This document shows, one piece after another, positions 1 through 10,800 of a stretch of DNA of 64,000 nt; position 1 is the stretch's first letter; each line of letters opens with the position of its first letter. The stretch is taken from contig NZ_CP113068.1 in assembly GCF_026625885.1 (NCBI RefSeq), positions 4,712,001 through 4,776,000 on the forward strand, written 5' to 3'. The DNA is from Roseateles sp. SL47 (lineage in GTDB: Bacteria; Pseudomonadota; Gammaproteobacteria; Burkholderiales; Burkholderiaceae_C). Both the position numbers and the translations under genes were made by a program. The notes under the pieces were generated by a model. It had not been told where the DNA came from and made no database searches. It saw nothing but the letters and a program-made list of their open reading frames with translations.

Positions 1-3000
1 ACCACCGCCCAGGTGGCCGCGATGTCCAGCGACGACCTGAATGCCCTGGGCAGCTCGCAGATCCGTGCGCTGGGCACCGGCCAGATCGCGGCCCTGACGA
101 CCGAACAGGTCCAAGGCATGGAAAGCGCCGATGTGCAGGCGCTGACCACCAACCAGGTCGCCGCCCTCAGCTCCACCCAGATGGGTGCGCTGTCCACCGA
201 GAACATCGCCGCCCTGAGCTCCACCCAGGTCGCGGCGCTGAGCACCAAGCAGATTTCCGGCCTGTCCACCGACCAGGTGGCCGCCATCGAGACGGCCGAC
301 CTGCGTGCCCTCTCCACCGGCGCCATCCGCTCGCTGACCACCGACCAGTTCGACGCCTTGGGCTCTGACCAGGTCGCCGCCCTGACAACCGGCCAGATTG
401 CTGCGCTGACCACCGGCCAGGTGGCCGCCATGTCCAGCGACGATCTGAATGCGCTGGGCAGCGCGCAGATCCGCGCCCTGGGCACTGCCCAGATCGCCGC
501 GCTGACGACTGACCAGATCCACAACATGACCAGCGAGGATGTTCAGGCCCTGACCACCGCGCAGGTGCAGGCCCTGGGCTCGGCACAGATCGCCGCGCTG
601 GCCACCGACAACATCGCCGCGCTGTCCTCCTCGCAGGTGGCCGCGCTCGGCACCAAGCAGGCCGCCGGCCTGACGACCGACCAGATCGGCGCCATCGAAA
701 CCGGCGACCTGAAGGCCCTGACCACCAACGTCATCCGCTCGCTGGACAGCAGCCAGCTGGATGCCCTGGGTTCCGACCAGGTGGCGGCACTCAATACCGC
801 CCAGGTGGCGGCGCTGAGCACCACCCAGGTCAGCAATCTCTCCAGCGATGACCTCAACGCCCTGACCAGCGGCCAGATCAAGGCCCTGTCCACCGCGCAG
901 GTCGCCGCGCTGACCACCGCCCAGGTCAGCACCATGACCAGCGAGGATGTGCAGGCGCTGAGCACCAACCAGATTGCGGCCCTGAGCTCCGCCCAGGTCG
1001 GCGCCCTGTCCACCGACAACATCGCCGCACTGAGCTCGTCCCAGATCGCTCCGCTGAACACCAAGCAGGTGGGGGGCCTGACGACCGACCAGGTCGGCGC
1101 CATCGAAACCGTGGATGTGAAGGCCCTGAGCACGCAGGCCCTGCGCGCCCTGACGACCGACCAGATCGGCGCCCTCACCTCCGACCAGGTGGCTGCGCTG
1201 ACGACCGCCCAGGTGGCGGCCCTGAGCACCGCGCAAGTGGTGGCCCTGGGCAGTGAAGACCTCAATGCGCTGGGCACCGCCCAGATCCGCGCCCTGGGTA
1301 CCGCCCAGATCGCCGCGCTGACGACCGATCAGGTCCATGGCATGGAAAGCGCCGACGTCCAGGCGCTGACCAGCGGCCAGGTCGCGGCCCTCAGCTCCAC
1401 GCAGATTGGCGCTCTCTCCACCGACAACGTCGCGGCCCTGACCTCGACGCAGGTCGGCGCGCTGACCAGCAAGCAAGCGCTGGGTCTGACGACCGACCAG
1501 ATCGCCGCCATCGAAACCGGCGACCTCAAGGCCCTGTCCACCACCGCCCTGCGCGCCCTGGACAGCAGCCAGCTGGATGCCCTGGGTTCCGACCAGATCG
1601 CCGCCCTGAGCACGCAGCAGGTCGCGGCGCTGAGCACCAGCCAGGTGTCGACGCTGTCCAGCGACGACCTGAACGCCCTGACCAGCGCTCAGATCAAGGC
1701 CCTGAGCACCGCCCAGGTGGCTGCACTGACAACCGGCCAGGTCAGCACCATGACCAGCGACGACGTCGCGGCGCTGACCACCAATCAACTGCAGGCCATG
1801 GGCTCCGCCCAGATCGGCGCGCTGAGCACCGACGCCATCGTCGCCCTGGGCTCCACCCAGATCGGCTCGCTGACCACCAAGCAGGTGGCTGGCCTGACGA
1901 CCGACCAGATGGCCGCCATTGAAACCGGCGACCTGCGAGCCCTGAACACCACCGCCCTGCGCTCGCTGACTTCCGACCAGCTCAATGCCCTGGGCTCCGA
2001 CCAGGTGCAGGCGCTGAGCACGGCGCAGGTGGCGGCCCTGAGCACTGGCCAGGTGTCCAACCTGACCAGCGACGACCTGAACGCCCTGACCAGCGGTCAG
2101 ATCCGCGCCCTGGGCACTGCCCAGGTGGCCGCGCTGACGACCGGCCAGGTCAACACCATGGAGTCGGCCGACGTGGCCGCCCTGGCCACCAACCAGGTGG
2201 CGGCCCTGAGCTCGGCTCAGGTGGGCGCGCTGAGCACTGAAGCCATCGAAGCCCTGAGCTCCACCCAGGTGGGCGCCCTGACCTCGAAGCAGGTGGCCGG
2301 CCTGGGTACCGACCAGGTGGCCGCGATCGAATCCGCCGATGTGAAGGCCATCAGCACCAACGCCCTGGCGTCGCTGACCTCCGCCCAGCTGGAAGCGCTG
2401 AACTCCGACCAGATCGCTGCCCTGAGCACCCAGCAGGTGGCCGCCCTGACCACCGGCCAGGTGAGCAACCTCACCAGCGATGACCTGAACGCCCTGACCA
2501 GCGCCCAGATCAAGGCCCTGACCACCCAGCAGATCGCCGCCCTGACGACTGCCCAGGTCTCGACCATGACCAGCGACGACGTCCAGGCCCTGGCCACCAA
2601 CCAGATTGCCGCGCTCAGCTCGGCCCAGGTGGGTGCGCTGGCCACGGATGCGGTGGAAGCCCTGACCTCCTCGCAGGTGGCCGCCCTGACCAGCCGTCAA
2701 GTGGCCGGCCTCACCACCGACCAGATCGCCGCCTTTGAAACCGGTGACCTGCGGGCGCTGAACACGGTCGCCTTGCGCGCCCTGACTACCGATCAGTTGC
2801 AAGCCCTGAGCTCCGACCAGGTGCAGGCCCTGACGACGGCCCAGGTGTCGTCGCTGACGACCGCCCAGGTCAGCCAACTGGCGACCGACGACTTCGCTGC
2901 CCTGACCACCGGTCAACTGCGCGCCCTGACCACGGCCCAGGTGGCCTCGCTCAGCACCGCCGAGCTGGAAGCCCTGGGCAGCGACCAGATCGCTGCGCTG

Positions 3001-6000
3001 ACCACCGGCCAGGTGGCCGCCCTGACCACCGGCCAGATCTCCAACCTGACCAGCGACGACCTGAATGCGCTGACCAGCAGCCAGATCAAGGCCCTGACCA
3101 CCGCCCAGGTGGCCGCCCTGACCACGGGCCAGGTCAACACCATGGAGTCGGCCGATGTGGCCGCCCTGGCGACCAACCAGGTGGCCGCACTCAGCTCCGC
3201 CCAGGTGGGCGCACTGAGCACCGAAGCGATCGTGGCCCTGACCTCCACCCAGGTGGCCGCCCTGACCACCAAGCAGGTGGCCGGCCTGACGACCGACCAG
3301 ATGGCCGCCATCGAAACCGGTGACCTGAAGGCCCTGACCAGCACCGCCCTGCGGGCGCTGGACAGCAGCCAGCTGGATGCCCTGGGTTCCGATCAGGTGC
3401 AGGCGCTGACCACCGCGCAGGTGGCCGCCCTGACCACGGGCCAGGTGAGCAACCTCTCCAGCGACGACCTGAATGCGCTGACCAGTGCCCAGATCAAGGC
3501 GCTGAGCACCGCCCAGGTGGCGGCCCTGACGACCGGCCAGGTCAGCACCATGACCAGCGACGATGTCGCCGCCCTGACGACCGCCCAGGTCGCCGCCCTG
3601 AGCTCCGGCCAGGTGGGTGCGCTGAGCACCGACGCGGTGGTGGCCCTGAGTTCCGGCCAGATCGCCGCCATGACCACCAAGCAGGTGGCCGGCTTGACGA
3701 CGGACCAGATGGCCGCCATCGAAACCGGCGACCTGAAGGCCCTGTCTACCACCGCGCTGCGCGCCCTGACCACCGACCAGCTCGATGCCCTGGGCTCTGA
3801 CCAGATCGCCGCGCTGACGACCGGCCAGGTCTCCGCTCTGAGCACCAGCCAGGTGAGCAACCTGTCCAGCGACGATCTGAATGCACTGACCAGTGCCCAG
3901 ATCAAGGCGCTGAGCACCCAGCAGGTGGCCGCACTGACAACGGCGCAGGTCAGCACCATGACCAGCGACGACGTCGCCGCCCTGACCTCCAACCAGGTCG
4001 CAGCCTTGAGCTCCGGCCAGGTGGGTGCGCTGAGCACCGATGCAGTGGTGGCGCTGAGCTCCAGCCAGGTGGCAGCCCTGACCAGCCGTCAAGCCGCCGG
4101 TCTGACGACCGACCAGATCGCCGCCATCGAAACCGGTGACCTGAAGGCACTGACGACCAACGCGCTGCAATCCCTGACCTCGACCCAGCTGGAGGCCCTT
4201 GGCTCCGACCAGGTCGCGGCCTTGAGCACGCAGCAGGTCGCGGCCCTGACCACCGGCCAGGTGAGCAACTTGACCAGCGACGACCTCAACGCATTGACCA
4301 GCGCGCAGATCAAGGCGCTGACCACGCAGCAGGTGGCCGCACTGACGACGGCGCAGGTCTCCACCATGACCAGCGACGACGTCCAGGCGCTGGCTACCAA
4401 CCAGATCGCTGCCCTCAGCTCGGCCCAGGTGGGCGCCCTGGCCACGGATTCGATCGAGGCCATGACCTCTAACCAGGTGGCTGCCCTGACCAGCCGTCAG
4501 GTGGCGGGCCTCACCACCGACCAGATCGCCGCGTTCGAGACCGGAGACCTGAAGTCGCTGTCCACCGTGGCCCTGCGTGCCCTGACGACCGACCAACTGC
4601 AGGCCCTGACCACGGACCAGGTCCAGGCCTTGACCACCGCACAGGTGTCTTCGCTGACGACCGCCCAGGTCAGCCAGCTGGCCACCGATGACTTCGCCGC
4701 CCTGACCACCGGCCAACTGCGCTCGCTGACCACCGCCCAGGTGGCCTCGCTGAGCAGCGCCGAGCTGGAGGCCCTGGACAGCGATCAGATCGCCGCACTG
4801 ACCACCCAGCAGGTGGCCGCCCTGACCACCGGTCAGATCAGCAACCTGGCCAGCGATGACCTGAATGCCCTGACCAGCGCCCAGATCAAGGCCCTGAGCA
4901 CGGCCCAGGTGGCCGCGCTGACCACGGGTCAGATCAACACGATGGAGACGGCGGATGTGGCCGCTCTGGCGACCAACCAGGTGGCCGCACTGAGCTCCGC
5001 CCAGGTGGGTGCGCTGGCGACGGACGCGATCGTGGCGCTGAGCTCGCTGCAGGTGGCCGCCCTCGGCACCAAGCAGGTGGCCGGCCTGACGACCGACCAG
5101 ATGGCCGCCATCGAAACCGGTGACCTGAAGGCACTGACCACCGTGGCCCTGCGCAGCCTGACCAGCGACCAGATCGACGCGCTGGGCACCGACCAGGTCC
5201 AGGCGCTGACCACCCAGCAGGTGGCCGCGCTGACGACCGGCCAGGTGAGCAGCCTGGCCAGCGATGACCTGAATGCCCTGACCAGCGCGCAGATCAAGGC
5301 GCTGACCACGGCCCAGGTGGCTTCGCTGACCACGGCCCAGGTCTCCACCATGACCAGCGACGATGTCGCGGCCCTGGCCTCCAACCAGATCCAGGCACTG
5401 AGCTCGGCCCAGTTGGGCGCGCTTTCCACCGAGGCGGTGGAGGCGCTGACCTCCACGCAGGTGGCCGCACTGAGCGCTACCCAGGTGCTGGGCCTGACCA
5501 CCGACCAGGTGGCTGCGATCGAGTCGGGTGACCTCAAGTCCCTCTCGACCTTGGCGCTGCGTGCCCTGACCAGCGAGCAACTGGAAGCGCTGAACAGCGA
5601 CCAGATCGCCTCGCTGACGACCAACCAGGTCAACTCGCTGACGACGGCCCAGGTGTCCAACCTGACCAGTGACGATCTGAATGCCCTGACCAGCAGCCAG
5701 ATCCGCGCGCTGACCAACAGCCAGCTGCAGTCCCTCACGACGGCGCAGGTCTCCACCATGACCAGCGACGACGTGGCGTCCCTGACCAGCAGCCAGCTGC
5801 AGGCGCTGAGCTCGGCCCAGTTGGGCGCGCTTTCCACCGATGCCATCGTGGCCCTGAGCTCGACGCAGACGGCCGCGCTGACCTCGGCCCAGGTGGATGG
5901 TTTGACCACCGACCAGATGGTGGCCTTCGAGACGGCCGACCTGCGCGCCTTGAGCACGCTGGCCATCCGCTCGCTGGACAGCGCACAACTGGAAGCGCTG

Positions 6001-7509
6001 GATTCCAACCAGATCGCCGCGCTGAGCACGCAGCAGGTGGCCGCCTTCTCGACGCTGCAGGTCAGCCAACTGGCGACCGACGACGTCGCGGCCCTGACCT
6101 CGGCCCAGGTGGTGGCCCTGAACTCGGCCCAGTTGCAGGCCTTCACCACCGACCAGGTGGCGGCGCTGGACACTGGTGACCTGGCCGCGATCAGCAGCGC
6201 CAACATGGTGGCCTTCGGATCGGCCGACTTCGAAGCCTTCAGCTCGGATCAGATCCATGCGCTGACGGCCTCGCAGTGGGGTGCGGTGAGCAGTGGGCAG
6301 ATCGTGGGCATCGAGACGGCTGATATCGGCGCGATCACCACGGCCGGCATCCATGCCCTGAGCACCGCCGCCGTGCATGCCTTCGGCACCGACCAGATCG
6401 CCGCACTGACGACCGACCAGGTGCATGAGTTCTCGACCGCACAGATCCGCGCCCTGGGCACCGACCAGATCGCGGCCCTGACGACCGACGACATCACGGC
6501 CCTGACCAGCCAGCACATCTCGACGATGACCTCGGCACAGATCCATGCGCTGACCACCGACCAGATCGTGGCCTTCGGCTCTGAAGACATCCAAGCACTG
6601 ACCTCGGTGCAGGTGCAGGGCCTCTCGACCGAACAGATCATGGCGATGAACTCGGATCAGTTCATTGGTTGGGACACGCAGGATCTGGCCGCGCTGAACA
6701 TGGAGCAGTCGCTGGTGATCACGTCGGAGCAGATGGCCGGCTGGTCGAATGCCCAGCACAACGCGGTCTTCCTGTCCACGCCGATCATGCTGGACCTGGA
6801 TGGCAACGGCATCCAGACACTGTCGGCCAGCCAGGGTGTCAACTTCGACCTCACCAACACGGGTCATAACGACAAGTGGGGCTGGGTCGGCGGCAACGAC
6901 GGCCTGCTGGTGATGGATCTGAACGGCGACGGCCAGATCAACAACGGTGGCGAACTGTTTGGTGCGGGTACCGTGGTGAATGGCCAGAAGGGTGCCGACG
7001 GCTTCACCGCCCTGGGCACGCTGGACAGCAACCAGGATGGCCACATCAACGCCACGGATGCCAACTACAGCAAGCTGCAGGTCTGGGTGGATGCGAACCA
7101 CGACGCCAAGACCGACGCGGGTGAGCTGAAGACCCTGGCGGAGCTGGGCATCACCGACCTGAACCTGAATGCCACGAAGGGCACGGAGGTGCAGAACGGC
7201 AACGTGTTGGGTCTGGTGTCGAGCTACTCGACGGCGGACGGCACCACGCACGAGATGACGGACGTGTGGCTGGCCAAGGATGGGGCGGTGCAGGGCACGT
7301 CGTCCAGCACGGCGGCTGCGCCGAGCCTGGATGATCTGCTGGCGAGCCCGAGCACCAACCTGCTGGGGGAACCCGCCACGTCGGCGACCGGTACACCGGC
7401 CACCACGTCGGTGACCACAGCCACCACCGGCACGGTCAGCAATGACCTGCTGGCGGCGATCGCGAAGCCCAAGCTGGACGAGGAGAATGGTAGCGCGCCG
7501 TTGATTTGA
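1..7509 (+). CDS. giant octapeptide-repeat protein with C-terminal calcium-loop module (5' end outside window)
   Basis: The reading frame is open from base 1, so the true start lies upstream; at least 2502 residues are present. About 280 consecutive octads of the form A-L-x-[ST]-x-[QD]-[VIL]-x run to about base 6766, with no cysteine and very few aromatics. The octads are grouped in a 17-octad super-repeat (see the repeat entry) and become irregular after about 6090. From base 6769 (FLSTPIMLDLDGNG) a globular module begins, with Asp/Asn/Gly-rich EF-hand-like loops (DLNGDGQINNG, DSNQDGHINATD, DANHDAKTDAGEL). Similar modules occur in large secreted RTX/FrpC-type proteins. The last ~70 residues are low-complexity Ser/Thr/Ala and end in APLI. 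No glycine-rich RTX nonapeptides and no PEP-CTERM anchor are seen. I infer an extracellular structural or adhesive protein; type I secretion is plausible but no transporter is in the window. Confidence 0.85.
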   Translation, partial: TTAQVAAMSSDDLNALGSSQIRALGTGQIAALTTEQVQGMESADVQALTTNQVAALSSTQMGALSTENIAALSSTQVAALSTKQISGLSTDQVAAIETADLRALSTGAIRSLTTDQFDALGSDQVAALTTGQIAALTTGQVAAMSSDDLNALGSAQIRALGTAQIAALTTDQIHNMTSEDVQALTTAQVQALGSAQIAALATDNIAALSSSQVAALGTKQAAGLTTDQIGAIETGDLKALTTNVIRSLDSSQLDALGSDQVAALNTAQVAALSTTQVSNLSSDDLNALTSGQIKALSTAQVAALTTAQVSTMTSEDVQALSTNQIAALSSAQVGALSTDNIAALSSSQIAPLNTKQVGGLTTDQVGAIETVDVKALSTQALRALTTDQIGALTSDQVAALTTAQVAALSTAQVVALGSEDLNALGTAQIRALGTAQIAALTTDQVHGMESADVQALTSGQVAALSSTQIGALSTDNVAALTSTQVGALTSKQALGLTTDQIAAIETGDLKALSTTALRALDSSQLDALGSDQIAALSTQQVAALSTSQVSTLSSDDLNALTSAQIKALSTAQVAALTTGQVSTMTSDDVAALTTNQLQAMGSAQIGALSTDAIVALGSTQIGSLTTKQVAGLTTDQMAAIETGDLRALNTTALRSLTSDQLNALGSDQVQALSTAQVAALSTGQVSNLTSDDLNALTSGQIRALGTAQVAALTTGQVNTMESADVAALATNQVAALSSAQVGALSTEAIEALSSTQVGALTSKQVAGLGTDQVAAIESADVKAISTNALASLTSAQLEALNSDQIAALSTQQVAALTTGQVSNLTSDDLNALTSAQIKALTTQQIAALTTAQVSTMTSDDVQALATNQIAALSSAQVGALATDAVEALTSSQVAALTSRQVAGLTTDQIAAFETGDLRALNTVALRALTTDQLQALSSDQVQALTTAQVSSLTTAQVSQLATDDFAALTTGQLRALTTAQVASLSTAELEALGSDQIAALTTGQVAALTTGQISNLTSDDLNALTSSQIKALTTAQVAALTTGQVNTMESADVAALATNQVAALSSAQVGALSTEAIVALTSTQVAALTTKQVAGLTTDQMAAIETGDLKALTSTALRALDSSQLDALGSDQVQALTTAQVAALTTGQVSNLSSDDLNALTSAQIKALSTAQVAALTTGQVSTMTSDDVAALTTAQVAALSSGQVGALSTDAVVALSSGQIAAMTTKQVAGLTTDQMAAIETGDLKALSTTALRALTTDQLDALGSDQIAALTTGQVSALSTSQVSNLSSDDLNALTSAQIKALSTQQVAALTTAQVSTMTSDDVAALTSNQVAALSSGQVGALSTDAVVALSSSQVAALTSRQAAGLTTDQIAAIETGDLKALTTNALQSLTSTQLEALGSDQVAALSTQQVAALTTGQVSNLTSDDLNALTSAQIKALTTQQVAALTTAQVSTMTSDDVQALATNQIAALSSAQVGALATDSIEAMTSNQVAALTSRQVAGLTTDQIAAFETGDLKSLSTVALRALTTDQLQALTTDQVQALTTAQVSSLTTAQVSQLATDDFAALTTGQLRSLTTAQVASLSSAELEALDSDQIAALTTQQVAALTTGQISNLASDDLNALTSAQIKALSTAQVAALTTGQINTMETADVAALATNQVAALSSAQVGALATDAIVALSSLQVAALGTKQVAGLTTDQMAAIETGDLKALTTVALRSLTSDQIDALGTDQVQALTTQQVAALTTGQVSSLASDDLNALTSAQIKALTTAQVASLTTAQVSTMTSDDVAALASNQIQALSSAQLGALSTEAVEALTSTQVAALSATQVLGLTTDQVAAIESGDLKSLSTLALRALTSEQLEALNSDQIASLTTNQVNSLTTAQVSNLTSDDLNALTSSQIRALTNSQLQSLTTAQVSTMTSDDVASLTSSQLQALSSAQLGALSTDAIVALSSTQTAALTSAQVDGLTTDQMVAFETADLRALSTLAIRSLDSAQLEALDSNQIAALSTQQVAAFSTLQVSQLATDDVAALTSAQVVALNSAQLQAFTTDQVAALDTGDLAAISSANMVAFGSADFEAFSSDQIHALTASQWGAVSSGQIVGIETADIGAITTAGIHALSTAAVHAFGTDQIAALTTDQVHEFSTAQIRALGTDQIAALTTDDITALTSQHISTMTSAQIHALTTDQIVAFGSEDIQALTSVQVQGLSTEQIMAMNSDQFIGWDTQDLAALNMEQSLVITSEQMAGWSNAQHNAVFLSTPIMLDLDGNGIQTLSASQGVNFDLTNTGHNDKWGWVGGNDGLLVMDLNGDGQINNGGELFGAGTVVNGQKGADGFTALGTLDSNQDGHINATDANYSKLQVWVDANHDAKTDAGELKTLAELGITDLNLNATKGTEVQNGNVLGLVSSYSTADGTTHEMTDVWLAKDGAVQGTSSSTAAAPSLDDLLASPSTNLLGEPATSATGTPATTSVTTATTGTVSNDLLAAIAKPKLDEENGSAPLI
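22..6069 (+). repeat. hierarchical tandem repeat: 24 bp, 408 bp and 1800 bp periods
   Basis: The landmark octad containing SDDLN (or TDDF/EDLN variants) begins at 22, 430, 838, 1246, 1654, 2062, 2470 and 2878, then at 3046, 3454, 3862, 4270 and 4678, then at 4846, 5254, 5662 and 6070. All gaps are exactly 408 bp (17 octads of 24 bp), except two of 168 bp (7 octads) at 2878-3046 and 4678-4846. Both short units carry the variant LATDDF and recur 1800 bp apart, giving a third-order period of 4x408+168. Copies differ mostly at synonymous third positions and at the variable residues, so spacing is conserved more strictly than sequence. Confidence 0.93.
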
Positions 7510-7578
7510 GCCCCCGGTGGATTTGAGCCCCCGGCTGGCCGCGCCTAGGGCGCGCCCATCCGCCCCCCGAGGGGGCCA

Positions 7579-7602
7579 CGGGCCGCCTTTGGGAGCGGCC
7601 CG
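7579..7602. terminator. GC-rich hairpin downstream of the giant repeat gene
   Basis: CGGGCCGC (7579-7586) and GCGGCCCG (7595-7602) form an 8-bp perfect stem with loop ctttggga. No T-tract follows, so it may be a weak terminator or a palindromic intergenic element. Related sequence (ttgggagcggcc) occurs near 48084, and ggccgccttt near 50407. Confidence 0.4.
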
Positions 7603-7632
7603 GCGGCGGCCCGCTTCACTTACTGAGAGCCC

Positions 7633-7662
7633 CACTTGAACGGCGCTGCGCGCGTTCAAGTG
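7633..7662. repeat. perfect 10-bp inverted repeat
   Basis: CACTTGAACG (7633-7642) and CGTTCAAGTG (7653-7662) are exact reverse complements separated by a 10-bp GC-rich loop. The right arm is also the start of the first copy of the 35-bp direct repeat. It could be a transcript stem-loop or an operator. Confidence 0.6.
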
Positions 7663-7798
7663 ACTTGGTGAGTGAAAGGAGCGGTGAATGAGGGGCTGAG
7701 GTTTGGTGCGTTTCGGCCGGAGAGGGGCTGAGGCTCAGGGGTCCGTTGGGGTGACGCTTTGGGCGTTCGAGTGACTTTGTGCGTGAAAGAAGCGGGGA
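7653..7798 (+). repeat. imperfect 35-bp direct repeat, copies 111 bp apart
   Basis: Copy 1 (7653-7687) and copy 2 (7764-7798) share the pattern CGTTC[A/G]AGTGACTT followed by GTGAAAG and AGCGG. They differ at about six positions. Both lie upstream of the second giant repeat gene. Confidence 0.6.
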
Positions 7799-7863
7799 AC
7801 TGGGGAGCGTTGCGAGGTCGGGCGCTTTACGATTTGTCGGGTTTGCTTGTATGCCAGGATTGA

Positions 7864-10800
7864 ATGGCCACCTTTGATGTCTCAGCGCTGACCCCGGAAC
7901 AGATCGGCGCACTCACCACCACCCAGCTCAATACGCTGACCGGTGAGGAGTGGGCGCTGCTGACCGCCGCCCAGGTGGTCGGGCTGACGACCTATCAGGT
8001 GCATGCCCTGACCGCACGCCAGCTGAATTCGCTGGCGTCAGGGCAGTTGTCCGCGATGGAGCTGAGCGATGTGCAGGCCATCAGTACGGCCGCCATCCGC
8101 ACGCTGAGCACCCTGACGGTGCAGGCATTGACCTCGGATCAGGTCCACGCACTGACCACCGAGCAAGTACCCGCACTGACGATCGACCGCCTGCGCCGAC
8201 TGGACAGCAGCCAGTTCAGCGCCCTGGACAGCACCCAGATCCAGGCACTGACCTCCGTGCAGGTGCGCGGCCTGGGCAGTACCCAGATCGCCCTCCTGGC
8301 CACCGACGAAGTGGCCGCCCTGACCACCTTGCAGGTCAAGGCCATGAATACGGTGCAGATCGGCGCCCTGAGCACCGATCAGCTCAACGCGATGGATACC
8401 GCCCAGATCAGTACGATCAGCGGCAGCCAGAGCAAGGGCCTGAGCTCCGACCAGCTCAACAATCTGAGCGAAGACGCACTGCATGCCCTGAGCACCCAGG
8501 CAGTGCGCAACCTCACCACCTCCACCGTCTCGCACCTCAGCTCCGAGACGTTGGTGACCCTGGACTCCCGGCAGATCGGCGCCCTCACCAGCCAGCAGTT
8601 CCGCACCCTCAGCACCGACAACCTGGCCGCGCTAACCACCGAGCAGATGAGCGCGGTAAGCACCTTGCAGATCAAGGCGCTGAACACCACCCAGGTCGCC
8701 GCACTGGAGGCCGAAGACCTCGGCGTGATCGGCAGCAAGGGCCTGCGCGCCCTGGATTCCAGCCAGTTGGCCGCATTGAGTTCGGACCAGTTGAACGGGC
8801 TGACCCCGCAGCAGGTGTCCAGCCTCACCTCGCTCCAGCTGATCGGCCTGCATTCCGAGCAACTGCCTTCCTTCAGCACCGACGAGCTGCGGTCACTGAG
8901 CAGCGCCGCGCTGGCCGGACTGCGGCCGGATGTGCTGGCCGCCATGGATCCCGAGCAACTGGCCGCCCTCAAGACGGTGCAGATCCAGGCGATCACCACC
9001 CGGCAACTGGCAGCCTTCGACACCGATGATCTGGCCGCACTCTCCACCGAGCAGATCCATGCACTGACCTCCGGCCAGTTGGCTGCCCTGTCCGGCAGCC
9101 AACTGCATTCGCTCAGCACCGACGACCTCGCCGCCCTGAGCAGCACCGCCTTGAAAGGCCTCAGCGGCGCGCAACTGGCCGCCCTGGATCCGGAACAACT
9201 GGCCGCCCTCAGCAGCAGCCAGACCGGCGCCATCGGCACCCGCCAACTGAGCGACCTGACCTCCGACCAACTGATGGCGCTGAGCACCGGCGCCATCCAG
9301 GCTTTGACCACCCGGGTGGTCGCCACCCTGACGACCGACCAGCTGGACCTGCTCACCACCGATCAGTTGGCCGCGCTGACCACCGCGCAGGTCCGGGCGC
9401 TGACCACGGCCCAACTGTCCGCCCTGACGCCGGACGACCTCAACAGCCTCACCACCACCCAGTTCTCGGCCTTCAGTTCCCAGCAGTTCAGGGGCCTGAC
9501 CACCGAGCAGGTGTCGCTGCTGCAGACCGATGACTTCGGGGCCCTGTCAGGCACGGTGATCCGTTCTCTGAGCACCGCCCAGGTCCAGGCCCTGGACGTC
9601 GCCATGGTGGGCGCCTTCACCACCACCCAGGCACAGGTGCTCAACTCCGCCCAGGTCGCCGCCCTGCGGGCCGACCAGGTGGTGGCCATGAGCACCGATG
9701 CCCTGGCCGCCATCAACACGCTGGCCATCAAGGGCCTGAGCGCCGACCAGTTCGATGCCCTGGGCGCGGGCGCCCTCACCGCCCTGCGCACCAGCCAGCT
9801 GGTAGCCTTGAGTACCGCCCAGGTGCGGGACCTGGACCACGAACAGCTCAACGCGCTGGGCACCAATCATTTCGCGGCGCTGACGTCGTTCCAGATCGCC
9901 GCCATCGCCAGCAATGAGATCGGGCAATTGGCCCCGGAAATGCTCGCAGCGATCAAACCGGCCTATCTGGCGGTGCTGGGGTCCACCCAGATCGGCCAGA
10001 TGACGCGCGAGCAGTTTGGCGCCTTCGGCAGCAGCCAGACCGCCCAACTGAGCACCAGCCAGGTGGCGGCCATGACGCCGGACCAGATCGACGCGCTGTC
10101 CAGCCAGGGGGTGATCGGCCTCAGCGTCACCGCAGTGCAGGCCCTGAGCACCGCCCAGATCAATGCATTGGTCGATTCGCAGATCGATGCGATGCGCACC
10201 AACCAGATCGCCGCACTGACCACCACCCAACTGGCGGCCTGGTCCCAGGGGGATCTGAATGCAATGAACACGGCGCAATATGCCGTGTTGTCGTCCCGCC
10301 AGATCGGCGCCCTGACCACCGACCAGATCGCCAATCTGGAACTGGCCGATGTGGCGGCGATCAGCACCCGCGCGCTGGCCGGCTGGAACTCGGCCCAGAT
10401 TGCAGCCCTCAGCGGCGACAGCGTGGGCAGCATGACGGACGCGCAGTTGGCGTCCCTGACATCCAAGCAGCTGATGGGCATGACGGCGGACCAGTTGGAC
10501 CACCTGACGCCCGCGCAGCTCACCAAGCTCTCCAGCACGGCCCTGCTGGGCTTGGGCAGCGACCAGTTTGCTTCGCTGGATGGCGCGCAGATGGCGACGC
10601 TGTCCGCCAAGCAGATGGCCGCACTGACCTCCCTGCAGATCGCCGCGATGCCCACCGATGTGCTGCAGGCCCTGACCACCACCCAGTTTGCCGCCCTGCG
10701 CTCGTCGCAATTGGCCGCCCTGGACGCCACCCAGATGGCCGCGCTGGAAACCCAGGACCTGGCGCAGCTCCACACCACCGCGCTGCGGGCCCTGAACACC

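Larger units (their letters stand above)
7510..7863. other. intergenic region between the two giant repeat genes
   Basis: This 354-bp stretch has no plausible gene. It holds, in order, a GC-rich hairpin (7579-7602), a perfect 10-bp inverted repeat (7633-7662), a 35-bp imperfect direct repeat (7653-7687 and 7764-7798) and two copies of AGGGGCTGAGG (7691-7701 and 7723-7733). An AGGA at 7856-7859 just before the ATG at 7864 is a likely ribosome binding site. No convincing -35/-10 pair was found. Confidence 0.6.

Noticed and set aside
1..6766. Similarity of L-T-x-D-Q-V-x-A-I to the first helix of TAL-effector DNA-binding repeats
   Set aside because: The match covers only about nine residues, the period is 8 rather than about 34 residues and the base-specifying loop is absent; it only supports a short-helix reading of the octad.
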